Positions 8,400 to 22,184 are shown, numbered from the stretch's first letter. The stretch is DNA of 64,000 nucleotides from Trematomus loennbergii (GCA_012861695.1 JAAOOA010000086.1:4671293-4735292), one strand, 5' to 3'. The notes: generated by a model not told the origin, from the sequence alone. Made by a program: numbers and translations.

Positions 8400-10970
8400 C
8401 ATTAGGGACATTTTGTCTTTTTAAGATTTAGATCCCTCATTTTTTCTGCCAAGAGTGTGAAGCAATTTTTTAGGAACTCCGCCTATAAATATGCGACAAT
8501 AAACTGAAGCCAGAATACCTCCATCTCCATTGAAACCCACAAAAAACCCAATTGATTCCACGGCCATTAAAGCATGAAATCATGCATTTTATTGTGACAT
8601 GCTTTCAGTCTAGAGCCCTTTCTTCAAATGAAACTCTTTTTTTATTTCCACTAAATTAAGCAATTTTCTTATCTTAAAAAACATGTTAAAGCCTAAAGCG
8701 GAATTAAGCTTTGATGAGGAAGAGGAGAAAATAAAGGGCATACGAAACAGACCAATCAAAATAACAAAACAAGAAGATAACATGTGAAGTAATACAATAT
8801 ATGTGACAATCCATATAACGAGTTGCATGCAATTTGGGGACCTTTATTTAACAAAAAAGGGCTAAAAATGTAATTTTTTATAGTATATTAATAAATTCTG
8901 TTGATTTAAATGCAAACAATTCCAAAACAGTTTGACTCACTTCCTCTTGTTGATAATTTCACAATATTTCTCAATAGAAAACAAATGTGCACCTTTAGTT
9001 CAAAATAAGATAGAGAATGGAAGTTTCTGTTATGATTATGATACCATGGCTTAAACATTTACCCATGACGACTGAAAACATTACAACTATTTGTTATGGC
9101 ATTATCACATCATGAAACCCTTGACATTGTGTCTATAAAGTGATTTGACTAGGCTTTGAAGCAACCTCAGACCATCTCTGTGTAGGAGGGCTTGCCCAGT
9201 GCTCAGGCTGGGGGGGGGGGGGGGGGCAGCTCAGGAGGATGCTCGTGGCCGATGACTGCATTACCGTACAACAATAAACCTCATAGAGGAGCAGGGTGTG
9301 CTGTGCCTGATCCATCAGCAGACGCCCGGATGAATTTCAGCTTTGTTAGCCCGCATTGATGCTGACCACTCGCCCAGCTGACTGGCTCTGCATACTGATA
9401 AAGAAAACTCACAATCTGAATCTGTGTTTAGACACAAACATGATCTGTTTCTGCCGCTCCTCTGTTTCTGCATGACTGGGAGACTCTGAGCTTTTAAAGA
9501 AAGTTTGTGTATTTCATATAAACAAAGTGGTGCCTTCAAAAAGTTGATCTTTGTTGAAGTTAGAAATAAGAAAAGAGCACATTGTCTTGTACGCACTGCC
9601 TCCGACGTCTCCAGTAACAATATTATATTTATCACAGTTTGATCTCTCTGAATAATCCTATTTCCACCGTGTCTCTGGGATGAATTATAACAGAGTCTCT
9701 GCATGAGAAACAACAGATCAGGCCAAGCTTGAAATAATTTACCAGACTTGTTAGATCCAGATCAGATAATCACATGTCAGCCTCTGGGTATGATCTTAAA
9801 ATAGCTCACTGACCAAAATGCTTATCTAAAAATTAATTTACACTCATATCAGTTGTTATAATAAGGCAGAGCGGTAGCTACTACGCAGGACAGTTAGGTC
9901 ATGTTCTCTGACTTGTGAGGAGAATATGATGGGTCTAAGAGATCAAGACAAGGGGTTGGGGTTATATGGCAATTATGATGCCTTTAAAAATGTGTTTGAT
10001 TAAAATCAGTACTTAAATTGAAACATTTTGAGACCAACAATATTAAAGCTGCACTAATCAATAGGGTTGTATGAATCGATTCAATGATCAACAATCCCAT
10101 ATGGATGCAAAGTATAAAAAAACGATGCAAATCATCATTTTCAATATACGCCCTTATTTTGAAAATCTTAGATATGTTAAGAGGAGATCTATTTTTATAG
10201 ATTGTTATTTATTTAAATGTATTGAAGAACCCAGTAATACAATAGTCATATGTACAGTATATACATTGCTTTTTGTGAGTATATGTAACGGATTGTGTAA
10301 AATAGGCTTATGATATTGTGTTATATCGCAGGCCGATAAATTGATTTGAATCAAAATGGTATTACAGACTTTGTAATACAAGCAAATATTGTTTCTTAAG
10401 AACTGATATAAAATGATATCATGATTAACACCATTATTAATCAATAGGTCTACATTATTCGTTATCATGTGGCTACATATGACAGTGTGTTAGACTTGGA
10501 ATGAAGCTAGTAACGACAACAGAGAGGTTAAACTGCTGAATCAATCTGGTGTGAGACGTCAGAGGATGACAGACGTCACTCCACATCAACAAACCTGATC
10601 CGTAATCTGCCTGCAGGCATGCAGCCAGCAGACACACCGCTGCGTCTAATGTCATCACCGCTCTCTGATTTATCAAGGTGACGCTCTGAGAGTCACCTGC
10701 AGCTGAGAGTCACCACACCAACTCCATCCTGAGAGCCTTCTCAACGTCAGTCATTGATCTTTAATCCATCTGTTAAGTGGGTTTATATCCTCCATGTGTT
10801 GAACTGCTGCACCATTAACATGCAGTGTGGTACAAAAGGTCTCAGGAATCAGGAATCCTGTATTTTTGTCCCACAGCGGGGACATTCTCAATGTTACACC
10901 AAAGGGGACAGAGCAGATACAAGGCAACACAACATATGAGGACTAACTTTTAAAATAACGTGGCAACTTT
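8400..10970. other. Unassigned intergenic DNA
   Basis: No recognisable coding frame or element ends. It contains a poly-G run at 9210-9226 and short AT-rich low-complexity stretches. Short frames here resemble no family I know. Confidence 0.55.
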
Positions 10971-10977
10971 ATGTTAA

Positions 10978-11833
10978 AGAGAACATATTACACATTCTCA
11001 GGTTCATATCAGTATGTAGTGTCTCTACTTTAAAGAGTCCTCTCCTGCTGATGTTCAGGTGTATATCAGTATGTAGTGTCTCTACTTTAAAGAGTCCTCT
11101 CCTGCTGATGTTCAGGTGTATATCAGTATGTAGTGTCTCTACTTTAAAGAGTCCTCTCCTGCTGATGTTCAGGTGTATATCAGTATGTAGTGTCTCTACT
11201 TTAAAGAGTCCTCTCCTGCTGATGTTCAGGTGTATATCAGTATGTAGTGTCTCTACTTTAAAGAGTCCTCTCCTGCTGATGTTCAGGTGTATATCAGTAT
11301 GTAGTGTCTCTACTTTAAAGAGTCCTCTCCTGCTGATGTTCAGGTGTATATCAGTATGTAGTGTCTCTACTTTAAAGAGTCCTCTCCTGCTGATGTTCAG
11401 GTGTATATCAGTATGTAGTGTCTCTACTTTAAAGAGTCCTCTCCTGCTGATGTTCAGGTGTATATCAGTATGTAGTGTCTCTACTTTAAAGAGTCCTCTC
11501 CTGCTGATGTTCAGGTGTATATCAGTATGTAGTGTCTCTACTCTGACATGTCTCCAGGCTTTAATGTTCAAAAAGCTCTTTTCTCATACTGCCTGTGCTG
11601 CAGCACCTCTTTTCACCCTCTGTCTGAAACCAGAGCCCAGTCTGCTCTGATTGGTTAGCTGGCCGGCTCTGTTGTGATTGGTCAACCACTAAGAGATGTC
11701 CTGCCCCTTAGCCTATCATGTACAATGTGTTGTGCTAGCAATTAGAAGGGGGAGTGTTACATATTGAGATCACTTACACAACCCTATACAACACACTGCA
11801 GGAAAGGGTCAACCCAAAGCATAATAGGGCTTC
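10978..11833. mobile_element. TTAA MITE expanded by an internal minisatellite
   Basis: The ends (TTAAAGAGAACATATTA on the left, GCATAATAGGGCTTCC on the right) and the interior after 11545 match the elements at 56364-56843 and 61031-61374. TTAA precedes the left end (10974-10977); the right flank reads TATA, a probable mutation. The interior right part shares TCTGTCTGAAACCAGAGCCC and neighbouring sequence with the other copies. The extra length compared with the 61-kb copy is almost all minisatellite. Confidence 0.75.
11000..11542. repeat. 57-base minisatellite, about 9.5 units
   Basis: The motif ATCAGTATGTAG recurs every 57 bases from 11008 to 11521 (ten occurrences, nine full periods), with near-perfect identity after the first unit. 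Because 57 is a multiple of three and no frame happens to hold a stop, long frames appear on both strands; they are not genes. Confidence 0.95.
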
Positions 11834-11929
11834 CTATAATACATTCATTTAAATAAGTACACATAAGGTGAAAAAATAGTATCAGGATGATAAGGTAAAT
11901 TAACATATAAAAGTCGAGGAAATAGCAGT

Positions 11930-12042
11930 CAGTAATAATAATAATAATAATAATAGTAGATTACATTTGTATAGTGCCTTTCAAGGGACCCAAGGCCGCT
12001 GTACATGGTGAACAAACAAACAAACAAACAAACAAACAAAAG
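11930..12042. repeat. LINE-type 3' end with ATA and ACAA microsatellites
   Basis: An (ATA)n run is followed by a segment (TTTGTATAGTGCCTTTCAAG) of the kind found at fish LINE or SINE 3' ends, compare TTTATATAGCACCTTTCAAC at 25590, and then by (ACAA)n. This is a fragment only. Confidence 0.5.
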
Positions 12043-12059
12043 GGGCAAATAATAAAGTC

Positions 12060-13129
12060 AAACATTGAATAAATAGCAGTAATACTGTAACACTGTACGG
12101 TTTTATTTCAGAACAGTGGTGTTACAGTCTGAAGTAGTGAAACCATGGTTTACTTTAAAACAGGAAAAGTGAGCGTTATGATGTTTTTGACCAATTATTG
12201 CCGATATATTAAATGTACATCAAAAGAAACAGACAAAAGCATGAAATCCTCAAATTGAAAAAGCTAAAACCAGAAAATATTTACATTTTTGCTTGATAAA
12301 TCACCGGATAAAATGATACAACCATCAAATATACAGTACACTACATTTGAGTGTATTCATCTGGGGTTTTAATCAATTCATGAGGCGGATATGTTCCGGT
12401 ATCTGTTGAGAAAAGCTTTACTGTTCCCATAAACAATCAAAAACACATTGTAACATTGTCTACTGATGTAATAAAGTGTAAGCTCTGTTGTGACTGTAAC
12501 GCTCAGTGGCAGGGCCCCTTCTGTCTCAGAGTGCTGAGCAGCCACGGTTCAGTCTGACAGAAACACAGAGCAGCTCCACAAGGCCTCTCTTATGGAAGCA
12601 CGCTGCCGTCTGAGAGGCTTTCAGTTTGCAGTTTGAGGATAATTGAGGTTTGATTCATACTTGAGGGGTTTAATGAGCACATAATCCCTTTCACCTGATC
12701 CCTGCTCACCCAAATGAGGAGAAATACTTCATTCCCGTGAGGTGGAGGAAAAGGAAGGGTGGGAATGTCCTTATGGTCCTCTTATCATTTTCAGTTCTGT
12801 CCATTGTTCATGAATGTAACTAAGTATGTAACAACATTTACTCTTATTATTATTGTGGTTCAAGCTCCAGCAGTACTGTGTAAAAGTATTCAGAAATAAG
12901 CAACTTTTTCTTCAACATCAATTAACACATGAATGCCTCACTAAATATAATAAAGAAGTATATCAAATGGAGCTTTGTGCACTGTGAGTATGAAAACATT
13001 CAGTTTGTTTTGATTCTATTACATTTTTACGTATAATTAAGTAAAGTTTCAATGCAGGAATGCTCTTTTTAACTGTGTCCTGCATTTGTGAAGTCAAAAC
13101 ATCTAGACACACTTCTTCCAACACAGATG
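12060..13129. other. Unassigned intergenic DNA
   Basis: No genes or element ends recognised. The part at 12485-12720 is less AT-rich than its surroundings and could be conserved non-coding DNA, which I cannot test here. Confidence 0.5.
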
Positions 13130-13629
13130 CAGTGGGGAGAGTGGGGCAAGATGAGCCAAGTTGACCCTTTATCTAGAGAACTGTGCACATTTGTCGTCAT
13201 GTGATTATAAATCCAGGAAGCACCCATCATTGTTTGTTGGCTGTGATGGAGAGAAGCAAATGTTAAAGTTTTAAATGTGTTTTTTTCATAATAAACCATG
13301 TTTTGCTTGTCAAAGTACATGTTCAACATGTCAGGTATAATTACTGTTATGTCATCATAGGAAATGTATACTGGTCTAAAAATATGTATCAAACATGTTG
13401 GTTATTTTGCAATGTGTAGAACCATGTGAATCATTTAGCTAAAGATTAGCATATGTCATGAAAAAAGTCATATTCATGGCCCTTTCTTATAGATGCATTA
13501 TTTACATTTTGATTGACAGAAGACATCCTGAAGTTAATGTTGTTGTCATTTGACTTCTATCTCATTTGTCCTTGCCTAGAGGACCACATAAGTAAACATT
13601 GTTTCATCTTACCCCACTCTCCCCTACTG
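13130..13629. mobile_element. 500-bp MITE with CAGT(A)GGGGAGAGTGGGG ends
   Basis: The left end reads CAGTGGGGAGAGTGGGGCAA and the reverse complement of the right end CAGTAGGGGAGAGTGGGGTA, continuing as AGATGA in both. No clear target duplication and no transposase frame are visible. Superfamily uncertain; the CA start fits hAT-like or CACTA-like ends. Confidence 0.75.
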
Positions 13630-16600
13630 TCCCCCATAAAAGTCTAAGATAACAACTCTGCTGATATGGTGATCTTCCATTCTAAAATCATACATATAGG
13701 ACATACAGTATGGAGCTTTGAACACAGTGTACAGTTAATAAAGAAGTTGGATCATACACTAACAAGTTTTCCAGTACATGATTTTCCGAGCGTGGAGACT
13801 GAGTCAGCATCTAAATGCTGCAGGACATCGACCCCCCATTGCCCCCCCCCCATGTCTCTTCACACACCGTGGCTCCATGGCAGGATTAAATCCAGGTTAT
13901 TTAGGGACTCCAGATCCTTCTCTGAAAGCTTCATCACATGACTCAGCTTCCCAGATTCATGACTCTGCCAAAACTCTCACTCACTGTTTCTCTCAGGGAT
14001 GTCCACATCATAAGTAGCAACATGCACCAAGTGTCCTCTCTAGCAGTCATGATAAGTAAGAAAACAGCAACATTACTCACGCTGTGTTTAGATTGCACAA
14101 CCTACATTGCCTGGAAAAGTGTGCTCATGAGTGTTTACAGTACAAGTGGATCAAATGTTTTGTTCTTATGCTATCAAAGCAAGAACACATTTCACAAGGT
14201 AAAGCAGTGGCATTAGCGATAAGAGCATTTTTATGATCAGCAGCAGAACTTATATTATAGGCTACTCAAACATATTTCGCAACAGCTTTCTTCCTCTGAG
14301 GATTGTTCTGTTGACACATTTTATTGCAACTCAGGAAATGTTAACCAATAAAAACACCAGCGACACATACTGTGCTTACAATAAGTGTTATCATGTTTGT
14401 GTTTTTCCACTTTTAGACAACTTTACAGTCTGCAGGACCAATCATATTTGATGGGTTTTGTTCTGGTTTTGTTTCAGTGATTGATAGCATGCAGAAATGT
14501 CAAAATAAAACGGCATCTCAGCTGATGGAAAAACACTCACATAGTTCTTTGTACTGGATCAAATTGATGTGAAACTTACCTCAGGGCTTCTTGACATTAT
14601 CACATTAAATCATGTTAAATATGACATCAAAGATATTGTTTATACCACATACCTACTCAGTTGTTTATTGAGTTTGTTGCAGATGCACTACTTATGCTAT
14701 TGTCTTCTGATCTTTTCCACACAAGATTTGTCCAACAAAATATATGATTAGTTTATAAAATAGGATGTTTTCTCATGGATTTAACTACCCAAAATTGTAG
14801 AAAAGATCAATACATAGCAACCACCTGTAGCATTTAAGCACTGTTTACATGGTAATGCACCAGCCAATTATGGCAACAAAAAGATAGCAACAAATTATGC
14901 CATGCTTCTTTTGCATATTCACAAACATAAAGTCAAAAACACAAGAAGAACTATTAACACAAAAAAATACATTAAAATTACAAAAATGCAATTGGAAAAC
15001 AACTAAATCAAAAAATTCTAAAATACTCATCATAATAAATTATCTGAAAAAACAAAGTTACATTTTGAATGCAATCCTCTACTTACTTACAGACTTGCTT
15101 AGTTATTATTTTTTAGTATTTCTGTATTGTGGTATTTTTTTTACATACTGTATATATATTTTTTCTTTAATTTAATTTGTACTTATTCAATACATTCTTT
15201 ACTCATTGCAGCACTGAAAACTGCCACCCTGCATGTTAGCATGCAGCTCGACGCTCCTTGAACCTGGGTGGTGTTTCTCCCCTGTATCCGGGGTGACGGT
15301 GCAGCAGAGGGAGGAGGAGAGATGAAACACTCTTCTGATCCTGTGCCCTCGTCAGCAGCCTGGAACACAGCAGCAGATCTGAAGCCTGATTTGATTGCTG
15401 CAGTGATTATGACTCCATCAGACCGGCGGTAATTGTGAGGTGGATGTGAGGAGGCAGACGGAGGCGGGGGGGCAGAGCACCAGCAGCTTGACAGCAGGCC
15501 AGGTTAGAGGGAGGAGGCCGGGACAAAACATGCTGATCTGCTCATAATTGTTGCTTTGTTTCTGTGGGTGTTCTTCAAACCACAGTGTCAGAAGTAAAGC
15601 TATCCCGGTTCAAAGGCCCCCTGCTGGGACATTTCTCTGATCTGCACAGGGGCTCCACTCAGGAAATCAATTAGCAGTGGCTAATGGCAACAGAATATGT
15701 ATTCCTCTGATGGATTTAATCCTTTTACACGTTTTAGGGACTGTTGTAGGCGGAAGGTGGGTGGATTTTTTCAGTGACTTTATCAGATGATATTACTCAG
15801 TTTGTCCCTCCCTCACAAAAAAATAAATCCTTCTTACTGTAAATGAGTGCCTGGAGATACTGCTGGTTACTGTAAGCATGGTCACACCAGAGAGTGAAAC
15901 CGCAAGGATCATGTCCTTTTGCAATTGTTATCAAAGTGACTACTCGCGTGGTTATCCAGTGGCTATAATTGGTTGTGGCTAGTTTCATCTGTTGCCAAAA
16001 ACTGGATGTTGCAAAAAACCTAATATAACGAGAGGTGCAGTATTGTTGTAGGCTGACAGAGAAGTTAGCATCGCAAGGCCTCAAAGAGCAGTGTGATTTT
16101 CAATCAGATTTTGGATTATTTAAGATCTGTGGCACATATATGATACTAACACGTTTTGTTCAGAAGAATAATCTCAGCATATTATCTCCCTTTTTAGAAT
16201 AGTTGAAGCGTTAATGCATTTGTTAGGCTTTAAACAAACACAATCAGAAGACTTCCTAAAACCACCGCTAAGCTAAAGGCGGCTAATGATTGGCGTGATG
16301 ACGTGTAGTAGCCTTATTTAGCCACTTGTAAGTAACCGCTGTTTTGATGACGCGTAAACGCTTCGGATGTTCACATATGAATTACTTACTGGCCTATTTT
16401 ATGTCATAGAACAAAACATTAAAAACTCATAATCTTGTGTTATGCACAGACCTTATTTTGGGAAAAACCTTCAACTTTGAGATGAGGGAACGCAGAATTG
16501 CATGGTAAAATGCTAACACATTTTTGGGTTTAGGACTTTATCCTGCACCACTGTTTAGTTGCCACGATAATGCAGTCTCTAAATAATTACAAGAAATGTC

Positions 16601-18650
16601 CACAGGCCTGCTCTGCCTTACTCCATCAACCAGACCACATACATTTTCAGCCCACTCCATTGCATTATTCCATTATTGACAATATTTTAATATAAAAGTT
16701 CAACATATCATGCTCTCTCAGAAAAATAAGAACATACCTAGAATTATTTCCATCCTTTTTATTGCTGTTAAAGCATGCAAAAAGGACTAGAATGTGTCTT
16801 TCGAACAAATAACTGACCAAAATCTGCTTAAGTGTCAAAAGAAACCTTTTAGGGAAGTCTTGTGATGTAACATGAGAGAAGAGAGTAATGATGAATGTTG
16901 GTATATTTCTTGTATAATGTTCAGAAGCACCCACACCTTTTCTTCTTACATTTTTTATTTCTATTGGCAACGGTCCATAAAAGCTTCCCAGTGTGTCCTG
17001 TGCCTATTTATTCAGAAGTAGCCAGTTAATGATGCATTCACTTCGTTAATCATAACACATGACCCCCGACCCTCCCTCTTCATCTCCATCAATAACTCTT
17101 TGTATTACATCACATTTTCTTTCCACAACCACTAATAAAGGTTTGTGGTCTCTTGACTATCAGATGGTAAAGAGTAACATTTAACTTCTCAATGCTTCAG
17201 ACTGGGTGCAAAAGATAGTTGAAGTTGTGACATTTTCAGGAAGGGAAGATCATTCTCTGTGGCTAAAGAGCAGAATGGTAGTCATGTGTTTGCCCACAAT
17301 TTAACATTAAGGGATTTAATTGAATTGCGATCTCTAACTCTAACCTCAACTGTACCCGTCTGAGAACTCTTCGTCCTCCCTTCGTCACGTCAGGGACTCA
17401 ATCCTGTTAGCCTGATAGTTAAAGGGGCAGGACATTCTTGACACTTGACCAAAAGGGCAAAAGCAGTCTGAGGCCGTGCCGAGGTTAGCAGCTAGTAATC
17501 AACCTGGTTGAGACCTGTTGTACTACCACGGATAACAGCCTACCAACACAAACACACATTTTAATTAACAAAGATGGATTTTTAGCTGCATTATTGATGC
17601 TTTCGGGAAGTTTATGAGAAAATATCACTACTGAACACACTATTACAATCTAATGTGTTTAGGTCATGCCAGAACTAATTCACAGTTTATTATCCAAATC
17701 TACCAAAGTCCTGATTGCCCTCTAATTGAAAGCATTGCATTTAGGATAGTGGTAGAAAATGGCCTGATGAGGTACATTTGATTATGTGTTTCATGTGATA
17801 TTAAGTGTTTGACCCCATGCCACTAATTAAACAAGTGACAAACTGCTCTTTGGAAACACAGTGGAAATTTCCACCACAGACGGATCAGCTGACAGCAGAG
17901 GATCAATGAGAGCATCACAAACTCTGACCTGCTGGTAGGTTTCCACACGGGCTCAGTGATTACTCCAGGGATCGGTCTTTAAGTCTATTATCTTTAGCCC
18001 GGATCCAACAGAATCCCTCTGTTAGCCTCGGATGAACCCTATCCACCTTTGTCACTCAACACCAACATCCTCTTCTAGCTACAACAAAAACTCATACTCA
18101 GTTTTATTCATTTGTTATCTGAAAATGTAAGATAATTATAATGTTTGACTCATTCTAGTTGGCTCAAGATTATCTTCAAGAATGAGCTAAAGTGTAAATG
18201 CAAAACACACTCCATACTTTCTTTACAAACTACTGTATCATGACTCCAGATGGAACCAGGTTTTCTCAGTTAGTACTAATTCCTTTACAAATGACATTAA
18301 AACTAATGGTAGTTTCTGATTTTGGATGGATGGCAAAGTAGGTCGGTCCACCACTTTGTTTCAGACTGAATTATTTGAGCTACTATTGAATGGGTTGCCA
18401 TGAAATGTTGTTTAATCATTCTTATCGACCTTTTGTCTAGCGCAAGCATTATTTTGATAATTTTGGTTTGAAGTGAAAAGTCTTATCAGATGTTAAACAT
18501 GGTAACCATTATACCTGCTCATTATCAACATGTTAGCTTCGTCATTGTGAGGATGCTATCATGCTGATGTTAGCATTTAGCTCAAAGCACTGCTGTGGTG
18601 AAGTAGAGCCTCACATAACTGCTATTATGTCACTTAATCCATGTTAAGTA
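13630..18650. other. Unassigned intergenic DNA
   Basis: Five kilobases with no coding frame that resembles a protein family, no tandem array and no paired element ends that I can find. A stretch at 15190-15530 is richer in GC and looks less repetitive than the rest. Confidence 0.5.
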
Positions 18651-18659
18651 TTCAAAAGC

Positions 18660-18900
18660 TTCTTAACACTCACATGTTATGTAATTTACTTTTAAATGTT
18701 GGCCATAAGGGTTGTGCAATCGGTCGCCATTGTCAGTATGTGCATCTGTGTATTGTGTTTGTGCAAACGGTGTATGAGTGATGATATGTATTTGAATGTT
18801 TATTATGTTTTTATATGTACACGTATGCGGAACTGCAGGACGGAGTCCAGAACACATTTTCTTATGGGGAGAATAAAGTATATCGTATCGTATCGTATCA
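18660..18900 (+). mobile_element. LINE 3' end with TATCG tail
   Basis: The segment ends GAATAAAGTA followed by (TATCG)n at 18881-18900, the arrangement of an L2-like LINE 3' untranslated end with a pentanucleotide tail. No coding part is visible upstream. Confidence 0.6.
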
Positions 18901-19069
18901 TCATACCCATCATAATGTCGTAGAGCCCGAAGTGATGATTTTAAATGGCATTTAGATTAACATTTTAAATGTAATATCATTGCAAGATGAAATTAACTTA
19001 ATGTTCAATAACATATACCAGCAAAAATAACAAAACCTTTACATTCGAGAAGTTGGAACCAGCAAATCC

Positions 19070-19101
19070 ATTAATGTCTATAATGTATTATAGACATTAA
19101 T
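19070..19101. repeat. Perfect 15-bp palindrome
   Basis: The arms ATTAATGTCTATAAT and ATTATAGACATTAAT are separated by two bases. It lies in AT-rich DNA outside any recognised element. Confidence 0.9.
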
Positions 19102-19971
19102 GTGTCTATGCTTGACTACTCATGAATTGACTGACTTCAGCTTTAAAACACAATTGACATCTTATAGATACAAAGTTATTCATCTCCCAGCAAAAAATTG
19201 GGACTAAGCCTTGTGACCTGCTATTATTAGCCAGACACACTTGAGTCAGGGCCAAGTGAAGAGCGTATATGCAGGAGGTGAAGTCAAATCACCCACAGTG
19301 CTGCTGGGAACGCTCGGCTCACTTTCATGTCTCCGCAGGGACCGGTTGGGACATACAAATACTCGCCGGGCCCCGAGGGGGCGGCCCTCATTGTTAAAAA
19401 CACACCCGGGCCCTGAAGTCTCTCCTCAGAGAGCCCTGCTTTAAAAGTCAACCTATTGACTCTGATTGATGGCTCTTTTTTCTGCATTAAGCCTTTCTGT
19501 GCTGCAAAGAGCTTACATTCAGCACCATCAGTACAGACTGTGTCAGTTCACTCAGTACATTCAGTATTTCGTTAATCTCTTTAAGTTTGTCTGGGTTTTA
19601 TTTCCCCTGATTTCAGCTTGTTTGTGTCCCCGCTCCTCCAGCTGCTGTTCTGTTGTGGTGTAGAGTTCATACAGTTGCACAAAGAGAGAAACAGCTGGTG
19701 TAAATGTGTAAGGTTGGGATCATTTGAGGCAAAGACTTACTAAGAGTAAAGCTCCTGATCCTACATTTGAAAGTTTTTAAGGCCTAACATTTTCTTTCTC
19801 CAGTAAAACACCAAATGTTAACAAGAACGTTTCATTTTATGGAGAGAATTTGGCCAACTAGATCTATTCGGTTAAATAATAAGAGCAGGGCGATACTACA
19901 GGAAAGTTGAACTACCCTTGAGCTAAGATGCTCGTTGATTGGCCGACAACAACAAGTGACCCATAGGCTAT

Positions 19972-20185
19972 GAACATTTTTACAATTTTGGGGAATAGTC
20001 TTATTTCTTTCTTCCAGAGAGCTAGCGAAGGAGATCGATACCACTCTCTTGTTTGTATGATAAAGATTGAGCTACATGCAGCAGCCAGCTAACTTAGTTT
20101 AGTTCAACGACTGCAAACAAAGCGTTAGCTACAGCTAGCCTGGCTCAGTCCAAAGGTAACACAATCTGCTTACTCCAAGATGTTT
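19972..20185. mobile_element. MITE fragment related to the 58.4-kb element
   Basis: It shares with 58410-58800 the layout of a poorly conserved TTTGGGGAATA-like end, TCTTCCAGAGAGCTAGC-like sequence and an interior rich in GCTAGC and TTAGCT words. This matches a widespread fish repeat type that I recognise only by style. Ends not defined. Confidence 0.4.
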
Positions 20186-20618
20186 AATCTGTACAAAAAT
20201 TGTTTAAAATGCCATATAACAGTTATTGAAGGGGTATTTCTTGAACAGAAGAGATTTGAAAGGATTTGATTTGGATTATAAACATTTTGTTCCTGTTGGA
20301 CGGAGCCACGCCCACACTCACCTTTTTGTTCTCCATGTGCAAATCTGATTGTGATTGTGATACTGTATCGGTAATGGTCCAACGCTGGCCAAAAACTGGA
20401 TCGGATATCAGGAAAAAATTATATGCAATTAAGTTTATAGTTCAAAGTGAGGGCTGGTCAGGCTTGTCTTGAACCAGCCCATAGTTTTGCTGCTATAATC
20501 TTAAATATCAGGGACTTTCATCTTTCACCTCTCTTCTCCTATTTCTCTTTCTCTGTAACACTCTTATCCTCTCTAACCTCATGTGTTCATTACCTACATG
20601 TTTCTAACTCAGTGTCCT

Positions 20619-21917
20619 GGGGCCTCATTTATAACGCCTTGCGTAGGATTGACGTGGAAGGTTGCTTACGTAGTACAAAGCAAAAAAATAGGTACAGAAA
20701 TGTCCGACATTTTCCGATTCACAAAACATTGCGTACCGGCGAGGGAAGTGCGTACGGCACTTCCTACGCCTGTTTCCCTTTATAAATCACAATCGACTCG
20801 TAACGCCCATATTTGCCTATAAATAGTCAAAGAAACGCCCATTCATTCATTCATTCATTGACTGACTGCATGAAGAAGATCGCAGGAAATGACGACAGAA
20901 CAGCTAAAAAAGACATCTCACACCGTGTCAGATTTTGGTTATTGTGGGGAGGTCGAGATAAATCATATTGTTTGGTGGATGCAGTTTGAACCAGAGTAGC
21001 AGCATGGAGGTCGGATCGTCACCAAAATAAATAAATAAGTGGTCCGAAAAAAGTTAATGACAAAAAAAATACACATAACCTTCCTCAGGCAGTGTGTTTG
21101 TCCGGGGACAGGAGACACCCCCTTGATGAGAAACTGTAAGAAATGATCGGGGAATCCCTCCGGAGTGGAGTCATGACGACTGGATCTGAATTACTTTGTT
21201 GTATTTGGTGGTTTGTGTTCCAGCTGTCGATCAGCAACTATATATCCATAATCCACCAGGTAAAGGAAATACAATGTGTTGTGTTATATTAGCTGTACAA
21301 TTTACCACATATGGTGTTCTTAGTTTCCATACCTCCTGTGTTTTACGAGCGACTTATCAAGTCTTGGCAAACGGCATAAAACACGATTAAACGTGAAAGT
21401 ATATAAAACCATGCTCGTATCTACAACCTATAGAAATGCAAAACGGTGTCAGTTTAGACGTTATTCTGTCCTCCTGCTTACCGCATCATTTATGAGAAAA
21501 CATTTCATAACATTAACACAACATATTCGAGGTGGTTTTAAATAACATATCTGTATTTATTTATTTCTCCAAGTTATGTTTTTGTGTGCACTGAGGAGTC
21601 GCAAACAGGCATTTGTTTAATCATTTTAAGATTGGCTTTAATCAATGTTTGAAAATGAATTCTTCATATTTGATAAATGAGAGGTAACATTTTATTTATG
21701 GTATTATTTCCACATATTTCTCTCCATTCTTCCTTCTGCCAACGGTGTCGCAGTTTCTCGTCTCTCCTTTGTGTGCGTAGTGCGTACGCATGGGTTAGAG
21801 TTTGCGTGGAGGACCGCACATTTTCCCGTCAAGTTAGTATTTTATAAATCGCAAACATTGCGTAGAAACTGGCGTACGCCATTTTTTGAGCGTATATCCC
21901 TTTATAAATGAGGCCCC
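20619..21917. mobile_element. 1.3-kb DNA transposon with GGGGCCTCATTTATAA ends
   Basis: Both termini read GGGGCCTCATTTATAA inward. Near both ends the words TGCGTA and GCGTACG recur several times (for example 20638, 20733, 20748 and 21775-21895), typical of transposase-binding subterminal repeats. The interior holds no intact transposase frame. No clear target duplication; Harbinger-like or hAT-like origin is possible. Confidence 0.78.
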
Positions 21918-22135
21918 TGGGCATCATCCCCAGAGTTTTTGTGTCCCTCGTCCGACAGGTTGCCAGATTGATATTGGTACCAGCAGATAACCAAGATGGC
22001 GGAATCTGTATACAACATGAAAAGTGGTAATGAGCCAGCGATAGTCTTAATGCTTTGCTAAGCTGGCTGTATAGCTAATATTACCATACAGTCATGAGGG
22101 TGGAACTCTTCCTTACAAACTTTAGGCAAGAAATC

Positions 22136-22153
22136 GAATATATATATATATAT

Positions 22154-22184
<31 letters not shown>

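Noticed and set aside
10969..11650. Two overlapping 200-codon frames with a 19-residue repeat, one on each strand
   Set aside because: They come from a 57-base minisatellite whose period is a multiple of three; neither has family resemblance or splice signals.
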